Below, one piece after another: positions 1-6,835 of a DNA stretch of 18,101 nt. Where the stretch lies: assembly GCA_023415145.1 (NCBI GenBank), contig JAEZLW010000051.1:1-18101 (forward strand), read 5' to 3'. Numbering within the stretch: the first letter of the stretch is position 1; every line of letters starts with the position of its first letter. Source of the DNA: Bacillota bacterium (GTDB lineage Bacteria > Bacillota > Clostridia > Christensenellales > Aristaeellaceae). The notes under the pieces were generated by a model. That model made no database searches and had not been told where the DNA came from. It worked only from the letters and a program-made list of their open reading frames with translations. A program made the position numbers and the translations under genes.

Positions 1-1
1 G

Positions 2-97
2 TATTTGCTGTTCAAAACCATGCCCTACGCCAGGATCGAAATTGCAAGCCTGGGTGCCGATGCCGGCATCATCGGCGCGGCCATGCTGGGCAAGTGA
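2..97 (+). CDS. ROK-family glucokinase, C-terminal end (partial)
   Basis: Only the last 31 codons and the TGA stop are inside the window; the gene begins to the left. The reading frame starting at base 2 ends in SLGADAGIIGAAMLGK. This matches the usual carboxy end of ROK-family glucokinases in Firmicutes (A-x-L-G-x-D-A-G-I-I-G-A-A-x-L-G). The family phosphorylates glucose to glucose 6-phosphate in the cytoplasm using ATP. The ATP-binding and zinc-binding motifs are outside the window, so the sugar specificity cannot be judged. No clear terminator with a T-run follows before asnS, so the two could be co-transcribed. Confidence 0.7.
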   Translation, partial: YLLFKTMPYARIEIASLGADAGIIGAAMLGK

Positions 98-306
98 TGC
101 CGCTTCCCGTTCCATCTTGCCAATATCCACGGGTCTTATCCTTGCCCGCGTTGTCTCGTCCGCTCCACGTAGCGCAGTGTTGCGTCGCTACCTCTACTTA
201 GCGGGCAAGAAAAATCCCTCGTGGCTCTTTGGCAATCCAGAACGGTCATTGGCATCAGTATATAAATTATGTTTGGCCTTCCATCAAGAAAGAGAGGAAG
301 AAACAA
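98..306 (+). other. glk-asnS intergenic leader with nested inverted repeats
   Basis: This gene-free stretch contains a perfect 9-bp inverted repeat, CTTGCCCGC at 141-149 and GCGGGCAAG at 201-209. It encloses a second dyad, GTAGCG at 169-174 and CGCTAC at 186-191. The right arm is followed by A-rich rather than T-rich DNA, so it is not a standard terminator. Many Firmicute aminoacyl-tRNA synthetase genes carry T-box leaders, but the conserved T-box sequence is absent here. An AT-rich stretch at 259-270 could be a -10 region, but I found no convincing -35 partner. A structured leader of unknown role is the most that can be said. Confidence 0.4.
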
Positions 307-1698
307 ATGTCCATCTCCGTAAAGTCCCTGTTCCAGAATCCTCCCGCCCAAGATGTGGAAAAGGTGACGGTATCCGGCTGGGTGCGCACGGTGCGCGACA
401 GCAAGGCCTTTGCCTTCATTGAACTCAACGATGGCACGTACTTCAAAAACCTGCAAATCGTCTGCGAGGATGGGCGCACGGAGGATTTCAAGTCCATTCC
501 CCGCATCACCCTGGGCAGCGCCATCGAGGTCACAGGTACGCTGGTATTGACCCCCGGCATGAAGCAGCCCTTTGAACTAAAGGCGGATACGGTGACCGTG
601 GTAGGCGCCTGCGACCCGGAATACCCCCTGCAAAAAAAGCGTCATACCTTTGAATACCTGCGCACGCTGGCACACCTTCGCCCCCGCACCAACACCTTCA
701 CGGCTGTGTTTAGAATCCGCTCCCTGGCGGCGCAGTTGTTGCACGCTTTCTTTGCCGAGCGTGGCTTTGTGTATGTCCACACCCCCATCATCACCACCAG
801 CGATGCGGAGGGCGCCGGTGAAATGTTCCGCGTCACCACGCTGGATATGGATAAGCCGCCCAGGGATGATCAGGGGCACATACTCGACAGCGAAGATTTT
901 TTCGGCAAGGCCGCCAGCCTCACGGTCAGCGGACAATTAAACGTGGAATCCTACTGTATGGCTTTCCGCAACGTGTATACCTTCGGCCCCACGTTCCGCG
1001 CCGAGCGCAGCTTCACAGCCCGACACGCCGCGGAATTCTGGATGGTGGAGCCTGAAATCGCCTTTTCCGACATCTTCGACGATATGGCCCTGGCGGAAGA
1101 TATGCTCAAGTACGTCATATCCGGGCTGCTTGAAAAGGCCGCACCTGAGATGGAGTTCCTGAACGCCTTTGTAGACAAGGAACTGATCGAAAGGCTCACA
1201 CTGGTAGCCTCCAGCGAGTTTGCCAAAGTTACATATACTGAAGCCATCGATATCCTGTCAAGCTGCGGCGATGCATTCGAATATCCTGTCAAATGGGGCA
1301 TGGATTTGCAGACCGAGCACGAGCGGTATCTGGCGGAAAAGCACTTTAAAAGGCCTGTGTTCGTGTACAACTATCCCAAGGAAATCAAGGCCTTCTACAT
1401 GCGCATGAATGACGATGATAAGACCGTGGCAGCGGTAGACCTGCTGGTGCCGGGTGTGGGCGAGCTCATCGGCGGCAGCCAGAGGGAAGAGCGCTTCGAG
1501 CGGCTGGAAAAGCGCATTTTAGAGCTTAACATGCACCCGGAGGATTACTGGTGGTACCTGGAACTGCGCAAGTACGGCGGCACGCCACACGCCGGCTTCG
1601 GCCTGGGCTTCGAGCGGTTAATCATGTATGTGACGGGCATGGGCAACATCCGTGATGTGCTCCCCTTCCCCCGCACCACGGGGAGTGCGGATTTCTGA
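307..1698 (+). CDS. asnS: asparaginyl-tRNA synthetase
   Basis: This class IIb aminoacyl-tRNA synthetase charges tRNA-Asn with asparagine using ATP. At 463 residues it has the length of bacterial AsnS (about 466 in E. coli). An N-terminal OB-fold anticodon-binding domain (about residues 15-105) starts with VTVSGWVRTVRDSKAFAF. The catalytic domain shows HLRPRT (about 123-128), motif 2 FRAERS (about 231-236) and motif 3 GFGLGFERL (about 430-438). The AsnS-type ending PFPRTTGSADF separates it from AspRS. The frame stays open upstream to 229, but the ATG at 307 is preceded by the purine-rich AGAGAGGAAGAAA and begins the family-like N-terminus MSISVKSLF. A strong terminator follows the stop, so the gene ends its transcription unit. 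Confidence 0.96.
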   Translation: MSISVKSLFQNPPAQDVEKVTVSGWVRTVRDSKAFAFIELNDGTYFKNLQIVCEDGRTEDFKSIPRITLGSAIEVTGTLVLTPGMKQPFELKADTVTVVGACDPEYPLQKKRHTFEYLRTLAHLRPRTNTFTAVFRIRSLAAQLLHAFFAERGFVYVHTPIITTSDAEGAGEMFRVTTLDMDKPPRDDQGHILDSEDFFGKAASLTVSGQLNVESYCMAFRNVYTFGPTFRAERSFTARHAAEFWMVEPEIAFSDIFDDMALAEDMLKYVISGLLEKAAPEMEFLNAFVDKELIERLTLVASSEFAKVTYTEAIDILSSCGDAFEYPVKWGMDLQTEHERYLAEKHFKRPVFVYNYPKEIKAFYMRMNDDDKTVAAVDLLVPGVGELIGGSQREERFERLEKRILELNMHPEDYWWYLELRKYGGTPHAGFGLGFERLIMYVTGMGNIRDVLPFPRTTGSADF

Positions 1699-1716
1699 AA
1701 ACAGCATTTCTTTTAT

Positions 1717-1748
1717 CGGCTGTCCTTTTGAGGGCAGCCGGTTTTTTT
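1717..1748 (+). terminator. rho-independent terminator of asnS
   Basis: A 9-bp stem pairs CGGCTGTCC (1717-1725) with GGGCAGCCG (1732-1740), including one G-U pair. The loop is six bases and seven T residues follow (1742-1748). It begins 18 bases after the asnS stop codon and separates asnS from the araC-type operon. Confidence 0.9.
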
Positions 1749-1792
1749 GGAAGCAATAAACCAAGTTTTATCAATTTTAAGCAAGAATTGTT

Positions 1793-1821
1793 AAGACATT
1801 CCGAAATCGTCATGTTATACT
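1793..1821 (+). promoter_or_regulatory. promoter of the AraC/TsaA/isochorismatase operon
   Basis: The -10 hexamer TATACT (1816-1821) is preceded by an extended -10 TG (1813-1814). A weak -35 AAGACA (1793-1798) lies 17 bp upstream. The start codon of the regulator is 31 bases downstream of the -10 box, leaving room for a short leader with the Shine-Dalgarno GGGGGGAAA. Confidence 0.6.
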
Positions 1822-1852
1822 CCAACTGCATATAGACTGCGGGGGGAAAGCA

Positions 1853-2707
1853 ATGAGAAACCTGGACCGTATTGAAAAGGCGCTGGAATACATCGATGAT
1901 CATCTGGACGAAGCGCTGCGTCTGGAGCAGATTTCCGGTGTATTCCATTTCTCCCCCTATTACTTTCACCGTATGTTCACAGCCGTGGTGGGCCGGCCTA
2001 TCACAGCCTACATCCGGGAAAGGCGGCTGCAAAAGGCATGTATCCTATTAGCCCAAACGCGGGATTCCATTCTGTCCATCGGCATGGAATGCGGATTTGA
2101 AACGGCGCCGGCTTTTTGCAGGACCTTCAAGAAGCTGCTGGGCGTATCCCCTGCCCAGTACCGGAAATCGCCAGGGGCTTTTGTCAGGCTCAATGCACAG
2201 GAGCTGGTGGATGCATTCAGGAGCAAGCTGAAAGGAGGAGTTCTTACGGAACCCAGGATCATTGAACGCCCTCAAATGTATATAGCAGGCGTAGGCGGTG
2301 ACGGCAGCAAAACCGCCGCCGTATGGCAAAGCTTCATCATGCTGAATGATCGAAAAAAGCTTACTAACGCTTTGTCACAGGATAGCTATGAAATCAGGGT
2401 CTGCGAAAACTGCGGCCAAAGGTGTCATGTGGGTTTCAGCCTTAACGCCCCGATGGCGGATGAGGAATATACGGTGGTCTCTTTGCCGGCCACGCTGTAC
2501 GCTTCGTTTGATGTATACGTAGCGGAGGGATACGACAGCCAAAACAACGCCATGGATGAATGGCTAAACAGCAACAAGAACATATACGCCCAACGGCTGC
2601 TGGATGGGAAGTACTACATCGTGGAGTATTACGACGAGCGCTTCCACGGCAACGAGACCGATTCGATTGTGGAAATCTGGATACCGATAGAAGAAATGAA
2701 GCAATAG
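1853..2707 (+). CDS. AraC-family regulator with GyrI-like effector domain
   Basis: This is a 284-residue transcription regulator. The DNA-binding part is N-terminal: a first helix-turn-helix near residues 22-47 and a second near 72-104, with the family signature GFETAPAFCRTFKKLLGVSP. Residues from about 133 to the end have the pattern of a GyrI-like small-molecule-binding domain (RIIERPQMYIAGVGG ... YDERFHGNETDSIVEIWIPI). This is the Rob-like arrangement also seen in multidrug-responsive regulators. The ATG is preceded by GGGGGGAAAGCA. It is first in an operon: the TsaA-like gene starts 26 bases after its stop. It may control its own operon in response to a ligand, but no operator site was recognised. 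The ligand is unknown. Confidence 0.9.
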   Translation: MRNLDRIEKALEYIDDHLDEALRLEQISGVFHFSPYYFHRMFTAVVGRPITAYIRERRLQKACILLAQTRDSILSIGMECGFETAPAFCRTFKKLLGVSPAQYRKSPGAFVRLNAQELVDAFRSKLKGGVLTEPRIIERPQMYIAGVGGDGSKTAAVWQSFIMLNDRKKLTNALSQDSYEIRVCENCGQRCHVGFSLNAPMADEEYTVVSLPATLYASFDVYVAEGYDSQNNAMDEWLNSNKNIYAQRLLDGKYYIVEYYDERFHGNETDSIVEIWIPIEEMKQ

Positions 2708-2733
2708 CATAATCAAATGAGGAGGAACACAAA

Positions 2734-3210
2734 ATGGTTACCTTTGAGCCAATCGGTAATGTGATTATAAAAAATGGAAGATACTTTGTCAATATTGAGA
2801 AACGGTTCCTGGATGCCTTGATGGGGCTGGAAGAGTTCAGCCATATCAATGTCGTATGGTGGTTCCATCTTTATGACAGCAATGAAGCAAGAAACTACTT
2901 TGTGATCGATAAGCCATACACTCTGGGCCCCGAAAAAATTGGCGTACTGGCAACCAGGTCGCCCATCAGACCGAATCCGATCGCTGTCACTGCCTGTGAA
3001 CTGATTGGCATCGACAAGGAGAGCTGCAGCATTGAGGTCGGATACATAGACGCCGAGGATGGCACCCCGGTCCTGGATATCAAACCCTACCATCCATCGG
3101 AAGACAGGGTTCGCGATGTCCGTATGCCTGTGTGGTGCAGCCACTGGCCGGTATGCCATGAAGACAGCGGCTTGTTTGACTGGAGCAAGGAATTCAATTT
3201 CCCGGAGTAA
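2734..3210 (+). CDS. TsaA/TrmO-like tRNA-methyltransferase-family protein
   Basis: This 158-residue protein belongs to the TsaA-like (YaeB/TrmO, UPF0066) family. E. coli TrmO uses S-adenosylmethionine to N-methylate the t6A base at position 37 of a threonine tRNA. The family signature is clear: ATRSPIRPNPIAVTACEL near residues 73-90 and DGTPVLDIKPY near 110-120. The N-terminus FEPIGNV and the FSHINVVWWFH segment also fit. It is shorter than E. coli TrmO (about 235 residues) and lacks its C-terminal extension, which is common for Firmicute and archaeal single-domain members. The substrate is therefore uncertain. The Shine-Dalgarno is AGGAGGAA, 5-8 bases before the ATG. It lies between a regulator and an isochorismatase-like hydrolase in the same operon. 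Confidence 0.88.
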   Translation: MVTFEPIGNVIIKNGRYFVNIEKRFLDALMGLEEFSHINVVWWFHLYDSNEARNYFVIDKPYTLGPEKIGVLATRSPIRPNPIAVTACELIGIDKESCSIEVGYIDAEDGTPVLDIKPYHPSEDRVRDVRMPVWCSHWPVCHEDSGLFDWSKEFNFPE

Positions 3211-3244
3211 GGACATAGCCGGCTAGATCGGAGGGCGTCCGCCT

Positions 3245-3760
3245 ATGAAGCAATGCTTAATCGTTATCGATATGCAAAAGGGAATTTTCGGGCTAAAGCA
3301 GGAGGTTTATCAAAAGGACGAGCTAATCCAAAATGTGAAGACAGCAATCCGGTTCGCAAGGGATAAAGGGATTGGCGTAATATTCACTCAACACGGAAAT
3401 GATACATTTTTGAAGAGTGGCACTGAAGGTCATCAGATCATTGATGACCTTCAGGTTCTCCCAGGCGATGAGGTAATCCTGAAGAAACATCCGAATATCT
3501 TCTTGGATACCAGCCTGGACAGCCTGTTGAAGAGAGATCAAATCTCCTTGGTAATCATACTGGGGCTTATCTCAAACGGTTGTGTCAAAGATGCCTGCCT
3601 GTCGGCCATGCATAGGAAGTACAATGTCATACTGGTGAAGGACGCTCACAGTACATTCTACAAAAGCGCCGCGAGTTTGATTGATCGCGTTAATGCCGAA
3701 ATGCAAAAGGCAGGCGCTTTCATAGTGCCTGCCGATGGATTAGCCATGTGCGTGACATGA
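3245..3760 (+). CDS. isochorismatase-family cysteine hydrolase
   Basis: This 171-residue cytosolic hydrolase has the isochorismatase/nicotinamidase fold. The proposed catalytic triad is visible: Asp9 in LIVIDMQKG, a lysine at 80 or 81 in ILKKHPNIF, and Cys113 in GLISNGCVKDAC. The family cleaves amide or vinyl-ether bonds (nicotinamide, isochorismate, ureidoacrylate and others). The nicotinamidase zinc-binding set is not obvious, so it is more likely a generic member than PncA. The ATG at 3245 has GGAGG ten bases upstream. It is the third gene of the AraC-type operon, 34 bases after the TsaA-like gene. No clear terminator follows its stop. Confidence 0.9.
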   Translation: MKQCLIVIDMQKGIFGLKQEVYQKDELIQNVKTAIRFARDKGIGVIFTQHGNDTFLKSGTEGHQIIDDLQVLPGDEVILKKHPNIFLDTSLDSLLKRDQISLVIILGLISNGCVKDACLSAMHRKYNVILVKDAHSTFYKSAASLIDRVNAEMQKAGAFIVPADGLAMCVT

Positions 3761-3802
3761 TTTACCAGTTATGATTATATCAACCTGCTTATCCCTTGGC
3801 CT

Positions 3803-3949
3803 TCCAAGATAAATAAATCAAATTAGTTCCAATACCTAAGCCAGGAAAAATCCAAAGAAAGCCAACCACGGTATGCCAAACCATAAAAGCAGAACGGGAG
3901 CTTGGCACATAAGAGCGAAGGAAATCAGCAGCCGTAAGCATCGGGACAT
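3803..3949 (-). pseudogene. remnant of a UbiB/ABC1-kinase 3' end
   Basis: Read on the minus strand, this stretch encodes LLISFALMCQAP, then LWFGIPWLAFFGFFLA, a stop, VLELI and another stop. The intact ubiB gene 850 bases away encodes LLIASALLCQTD, then LWLGVPWPAFLGLFAA and GLGAI in the same order. By eye, about 19 of 37 positions are identical without gaps, and the DNA matches at roughly two thirds of positions, including runs such as TCCAA and CATAAAAG. It covers only the two C-terminal membrane helices; no kinase part is present. The upstream side is joined to a GC-rich repeat. Both in-frame stops indicate that it is not translated as a functional protein. Confidence 0.7.
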
Positions 3950-3977
3950 TGTTTCCTTGGCAATGTATGATTCATCG

Positions 3978-4013
3978 GGAACGGCAGGGGCAAGCCCCCG
4001 CCCTACGGTACCC
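3978..4013. repeat. GC-rich palindromic repeat
   Basis: The core pairs GGCAGGGGC (3983-3991) with GCCCCCGCC (3994-4002), with one mismatch that becomes G-U on the minus-strand transcript. The flanks are GGGAAC and CTACGGTACCC. I recall similar GTAGGGCGGGGGCTTGCCCC-type sequences as dispersed non-coding repeats in gut Clostridia; that is memory, not a search. It lies next to the ubiB remnant and may mark an insertion or rearrangement point. Confidence 0.45.
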
Positions 4014-4032
4014 ATTTCTTTGCAGACTGGGG

Positions 4033-4062
4033 CTATCGGCATAAAATGCTGATAGGCTTTTT
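4033..4062 (+). terminator. terminator-like hairpin
   Basis: CTATCGGCA (4033-4041) pairs with TGCTGATAG (4047-4055), with one G-U pair and a five-base loop. CTTTTT follows on the plus strand. It is 270 bases after the last plus-strand gene, the isochorismatase-family hydrolase. It could end that operon's transcript or be left from lost sequence. Confidence 0.55.
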
Positions 4063-4184
4063 GTTTATGCAGCGGTAAGAATTACGCCATGAAGAATGCT
4101 GCAATCCAACAGACAAACACCCCAATACAGGCCATCAATAAGTAACCTGCATAATATGACAGGCAGCAGTCATGTTTTATGGTG

Positions 4185-4190
4185 TATAAT
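4185..4190 (+). promoter_or_regulatory. -10 box of the cysteine-rich protein gene
   Basis: A consensus TATAAT lies 30 bases before the GTG start at 4221. No good -35 is seen at the normal distance; the TTGACA-like ATGACA at 4156-4161 is 23 bp away, which is too far. The -35 element is therefore uncertain. Confidence 0.45.
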
Positions 4191-4220
4191 GGGATAATAT
4201 AAACGATTGGAGCTGATACT

Positions 4221-4757
4221 GTGGCAAAAACCGAAAATCCCCATTCTGTCCGCCTGTATGACAGCCTGTTTAAGCATTTGGGCAAAGAGACGGCAGAGAG
4301 GATCGCGCACAAAATTCCACTTTCCAATTCAGCCGACGCACGCAAGAAATTTATATGGGCTGAAAGCATTAGCGCTGATTTGGAAAAGGAATTGGATGAT
4401 GAGACAATCAAGCTTATACGCATGGATTGTGCCTGCGGACCTGATGCTGGCAAGATCAGCACCCTGAAAAAGGTTTATCAATCCAGCACCGGCCTTCAGG
4501 ATTTTGCGGAGAAAGCGAGCGGCCTGAAACAGGGTTTTGAGCTAGAGTATAAGGATCAAAGTCTACATCTGTTTTATCCACAGTGTTACTGTTCCTGCGT
4601 GAAAAGAATACAACAGCCCATTTCAAAAGCCTGGTGTTACTGTACGCTGGGCTATACGAAAAAGATGTTTGAAGCCATACTCGAGCGGCCTGTTGAGGCA
4701 TTGTTACTGGACAGCGTCAAGATGGGCGGAAAGCATTGCATCATCAAAATCATATAG
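4221..4757 (+). CDS. cysteine-rich protein, DUF6144-like
   Basis: This 178-residue cytosolic protein of unknown function has eight cysteines in paired clusters: C70/C72 in MDCACG, C122/C124/C126 in QCYCSCVK, C139/C141 in WCYCTLGYT, and C173. I recall this WCYCTLGYTKKMFE type of ending from the Clostridia family DUF6144, and it also resembles the L-2-amino-thiazoline-4-carboxylic acid hydrolase-like group. The assignment is from memory and moderate. The cysteines could bind a metal or Fe-S centre (inference). The start is GTG with GGAG eight bases upstream, behind a consensus TATAAT. There is no signal peptide or membrane helix. It is a single gene, convergent with ubiB, leaving only 29 bases between the two stops. 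Confidence 0.8.
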   Translation: MAKTENPHSVRLYDSLFKHLGKETAERIAHKIPLSNSADARKKFIWAESISADLEKELDDETIKLIRMDCACGPDAGKISTLKKVYQSSTGLQDFAEKASGLKQGFELEYKDQSLHLFYPQCYCSCVKRIQQPISKAWCYCTLGYTKKMFEAILERPVEALLLDSVKMGGKHCIIKII

Positions 4758-4786
4758 CCGCCATGTACATTAAGAACACAATCCAT

Positions 4787-6415
4787 CTATTTTCTCCCAC
4801 GCCAGATCATATACATCAGGATAGCTCCAAGCCCTGCTGCAGCAAAAAGTCCAAGGAACGCAGGCCAAGGAACACCTAGCCATAAAGGTGCAATGTCTGT
4901 CTGGCATAAAAGGGCGGAGGCAATCAGCAGCGCTCCGCACAACAGGCAAAGGATGATCCTGTTTGCCATACGGCTGATGGTTTGAAGCGGCTTTTCGGAG
5001 CCTGTCAGCTCCACATTGATTTTCCCCTGCCCTTTTACTGCCGCCTGCAAAAGCTCCGAAAGCTGATAGGGCAGCTCCAGCACCTTTTTTCCGGACCGGT
5101 ACAGTGAGCGCGCCCCGAAAAAAAGTTCCTTCTCCCAGTCAATATCACCGATAAGCCTTTCCTGCATAACGGCAGCCAGCATGGACATGAAGTCCACCTG
5201 CGGACAAAGCCCACTCACAACGCCCTGTACGGTGACAATGGCCCGGCTGAGCATCGCCATGCCCTGGGGCAATTGCAGGCCGTGCCGGTTGGCGATCAGC
5301 AGCACCTCCTCCATCATCTTCCCCAGGTTCATCTGGCCCATTTCCATCTGGCCATACCGGCCCATGACTGTCTCTATGTCCTCATACAGCCTTGGATGAT
5401 CTATGGCCTGGGTATGCACCGCCAGGGACAAGAGCGCGGCCTTTGCTTCCTGTACATCCTGCAGTACAACGCCTTTCACGGCACGCGTGAGTAGCTGCTG
5501 CTCGCGGGGTGTCAGACGACCCACCATGCCCAGATCCAGGAAGACAATCTTTCCCTCCCGCACGCTCAGGTTTCCCGGATGCGGGTCCGCGTGAAAAAAG
5601 CCGTCGTCCAGTACCTGCTTTAAAAAACTGAAGCAAAGCTTCTCCGCAATTTCTTTCAGGTCATACCCGGATTCCTTCAGCTTTTCCATCTGATTGATGG
5701 GGAGGCCATCCACATACTCCATCACCAGTACCCGCCTGGTGGTATACGCCATGTACACCTTGGGACAGGTGACAAAAGCCACCTCCCTTTGGAAGGCGGC
5801 AAATGTATCCACGTTTTGGGCTTCGGCCAGAAAATCCATTTCCTGCCGGGTTACAAACCACATTTCATCCAGTACGGTTCGAAAATCCACCGCGCCGCCG
5901 GCAACGCCCGACAGCGTAAGTAGTCCGGCTGCCTTTCGCAAAAGGGCCATGTCCTTTTGCATCTTTTCATCGATGCCTGCCCGCTGCACCTTGACGACTA
6001 CCTGATTGCCATCAAGGAGAGCCGCCCTGTGCACCTGGGCAATGGATGCAGCACCGATGGGCTCCTTTTCAAAGGAGGCAAACACCTCTTCCAAGGGTGC
6101 TCCGTACTCACCCTCAAGGATATCCCGGACCTCGGAAAAGGGCATGGGACGAACGCTGTCCCGAAGCAGCGCCAGCTCCTTAAGAAATGCTTCCGGGAGC
6201 AGGTCCTTGCGCATGGACAGAATCTGTCCGATCTTTACAAAGGTGGGTCCCAGATCCTGCAGGATCAGCCGCAGCTTTTGCGGCGTAACGCCCTTGATGA
6301 CCTCGTGGCGGTAGAGTACCGCCAGTATTTCCCGAAGCCGGTGGCCATGAGCGCCATGAATTGCGTCACTCGTCTTCTCCGCCGCCGACGTCTTCTCCAT
6401 CCCGCGTTTCTTCAT
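4787..6415 (-). CDS. UbiB/ABC1/AarF-family atypical kinase, membrane-anchored
   Basis: This is a protein-kinase-like ATPase of the ABC1/UbiB family (542 residues). The family is tied to ubiquinone synthesis in proteobacteria and to lipid homeostasis elsewhere; its job in Clostridia is not established. Visible landmarks are the KxGQ motif in FVKIGQILSMRKDLLP (about 61-64), the alanine-rich loop AASIAQVHRA (about 122), the lysine in VVVKVQR (about 142), HADPHPGN (about 275-282) and the metal-binding DLG (about 294-296). Two C-terminal hydrophobic helices anchor it to the membrane. I chose the ATG at 6415, which has GGAG seven bases upstream; a TTG at 6436 and an ATG at 6400 are alternatives. 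It overlaps the phasin-like gene by about 50 bases, suggesting translational coupling. Confidence 0.9.
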   Translation of the reverse strand: MKKRGMEKTSAAEKTSDAIHGAHGHRLREILAVLYRHEVIKGVTPQKLRLILQDLGPTFVKIGQILSMRKDLLPEAFLKELALLRDSVRPMPFSEVRDILEGEYGAPLEEVFASFEKEPIGAASIAQVHRAALLDGNQVVVKVQRAGIDEKMQKDMALLRKAAGLLTLSGVAGGAVDFRTVLDEMWFVTRQEMDFLAEAQNVDTFAAFQREVAFVTCPKVYMAYTTRRVLVMEYVDGLPINQMEKLKESGYDLKEIAEKLCFSFLKQVLDDGFFHADPHPGNLSVREGKIVFLDLGMVGRLTPREQQLLTRAVKGVVLQDVQEAKAALLSLAVHTQAIDHPRLYEDIETVMGRYGQMEMGQMNLGKMMEEVLLIANRHGLQLPQGMAMLSRAIVTVQGVVSGLCPQVDFMSMLAAVMQERLIGDIDWEKELFFGARSLYRSGKKVLELPYQLSELLQAAVKGQGKINVELTGSEKPLQTISRMANRIILCLLCGALLIASALLCQTDIAPLWLGVPWPAFLGLFAAAGLGAILMYMIWRGRK

Positions 6416-6728
6416 CGGCTTTCTCCATGGCTTCAATCTGATCCTTGACAGCTTTTAATTGGTCCCGTGTCATGGTGCGCAGGTTATCCACCACATTTTC
6501 TACTTTTGTTTTGCTTTCAGCAAAAATAGGGGCGATCTTCTCATCATAGGTCTTTTTCATCTTCTGGGTAAGCTCTTCGTTGAGAACCTTTCCCTGCTCC
6601 CATGTAATCTCGCCCTTTTTTGCCAACTTGTCCACCAATTCCTTGGACTTTTCAGCCGTTGTAGCCACAGCACCCAAGCCCGCCAAGAGTATCTTCTTCA
6701 AATCATCGCCGATGGTAGTGTTGTTCAT
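6366..6728 (-). CDS. phasin-like coiled-coil protein
   Basis: This is a small 120-residue protein. It begins NTTIGDDLKKILLAGLGAVATTAEKSKELVDKLAKKGEIT, a pattern shared with phasin-like (PhaF/PhaI-type) proteins that coat polyester granules or bind lipid surfaces. The rest is a lysine- and glutamate-rich helix, probably a coiled coil, ending in an acidic Asp/Glu/Gly tail. The ATG has a strong GGAGG seven bases upstream. It sits directly upstream of ubiB and overlaps it. From memory, such small proteins precede UbiB-like genes in several Clostridia. A role as an accessory or membrane/lipid adaptor of the kinase is inference. There is no polyhydroxyalkanoate synthase in view. Confidence 0.75.
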   Translation of the reverse strand: MNNTTIGDDLKKILLAGLGAVATTAEKSKELVDKLAKKGEITWEQGKVLNEELTQKMKKTYDEKIAPIFAESKTKVENVVDNLRTMTRDQLKAVKDQIEAMEKADEETRDGEDVGGGEDE

Positions 6729-6760
6729 GAAAAATCCTCCTTCCTGATAGGAACAAAATT

Positions 6761-6766
6761 AGTATA
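6761..6766 (-). promoter_or_regulatory. -10 box of the phasin-like/ubiB operon
   Basis: On the minus strand, TATACT lies 32 bases before the phasin-like start codon. The 17-bp-distant -35 position (TGGGCG) is poor. This is a plausible but incomplete promoter. Confidence 0.4.
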
Positions 6767-6835
6767 GCGCCTTTTTTCAAAACCGCCCAGTCATCTTTTC
6801 CCAAACATGCTTCAACAGGGCGAAGACGTCGCTTT

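Larger units (their letters stand above)
3761..4220. other. gene-free tract with ubiB remnant and repeat
   Basis: No intact gene is supported here. The stretch holds a decayed copy of the 3' end of ubiB (3803-3949, minus), a short GC-rich palindrome (3978-4013), a terminator-like hairpin (4033-4062, plus) and the promoter of the following gene near 4185. Short minus-strand frames open across it, but they lack ribosome binding sites or are only shadows. Confidence 0.6.

Noticed and set aside
98..306. T-box riboswitch before asnS
   Set aside because: The conserved T-box core and a terminator/antiterminator pair with a T-run were not found.
3836..4042. 68-codon minus-strand gene
   Set aside because: Its second half is the ubiB remnant and its first half is the GC-rich repeat; no ribosome binding site.
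4082..4462. 126-codon minus-strand frame ending in a hydrophobic segment
   Set aside because: Most of it is antisense to the cysteine-rich gene; the hydrophobic tail alone is not enough to call a gene or a remnant.
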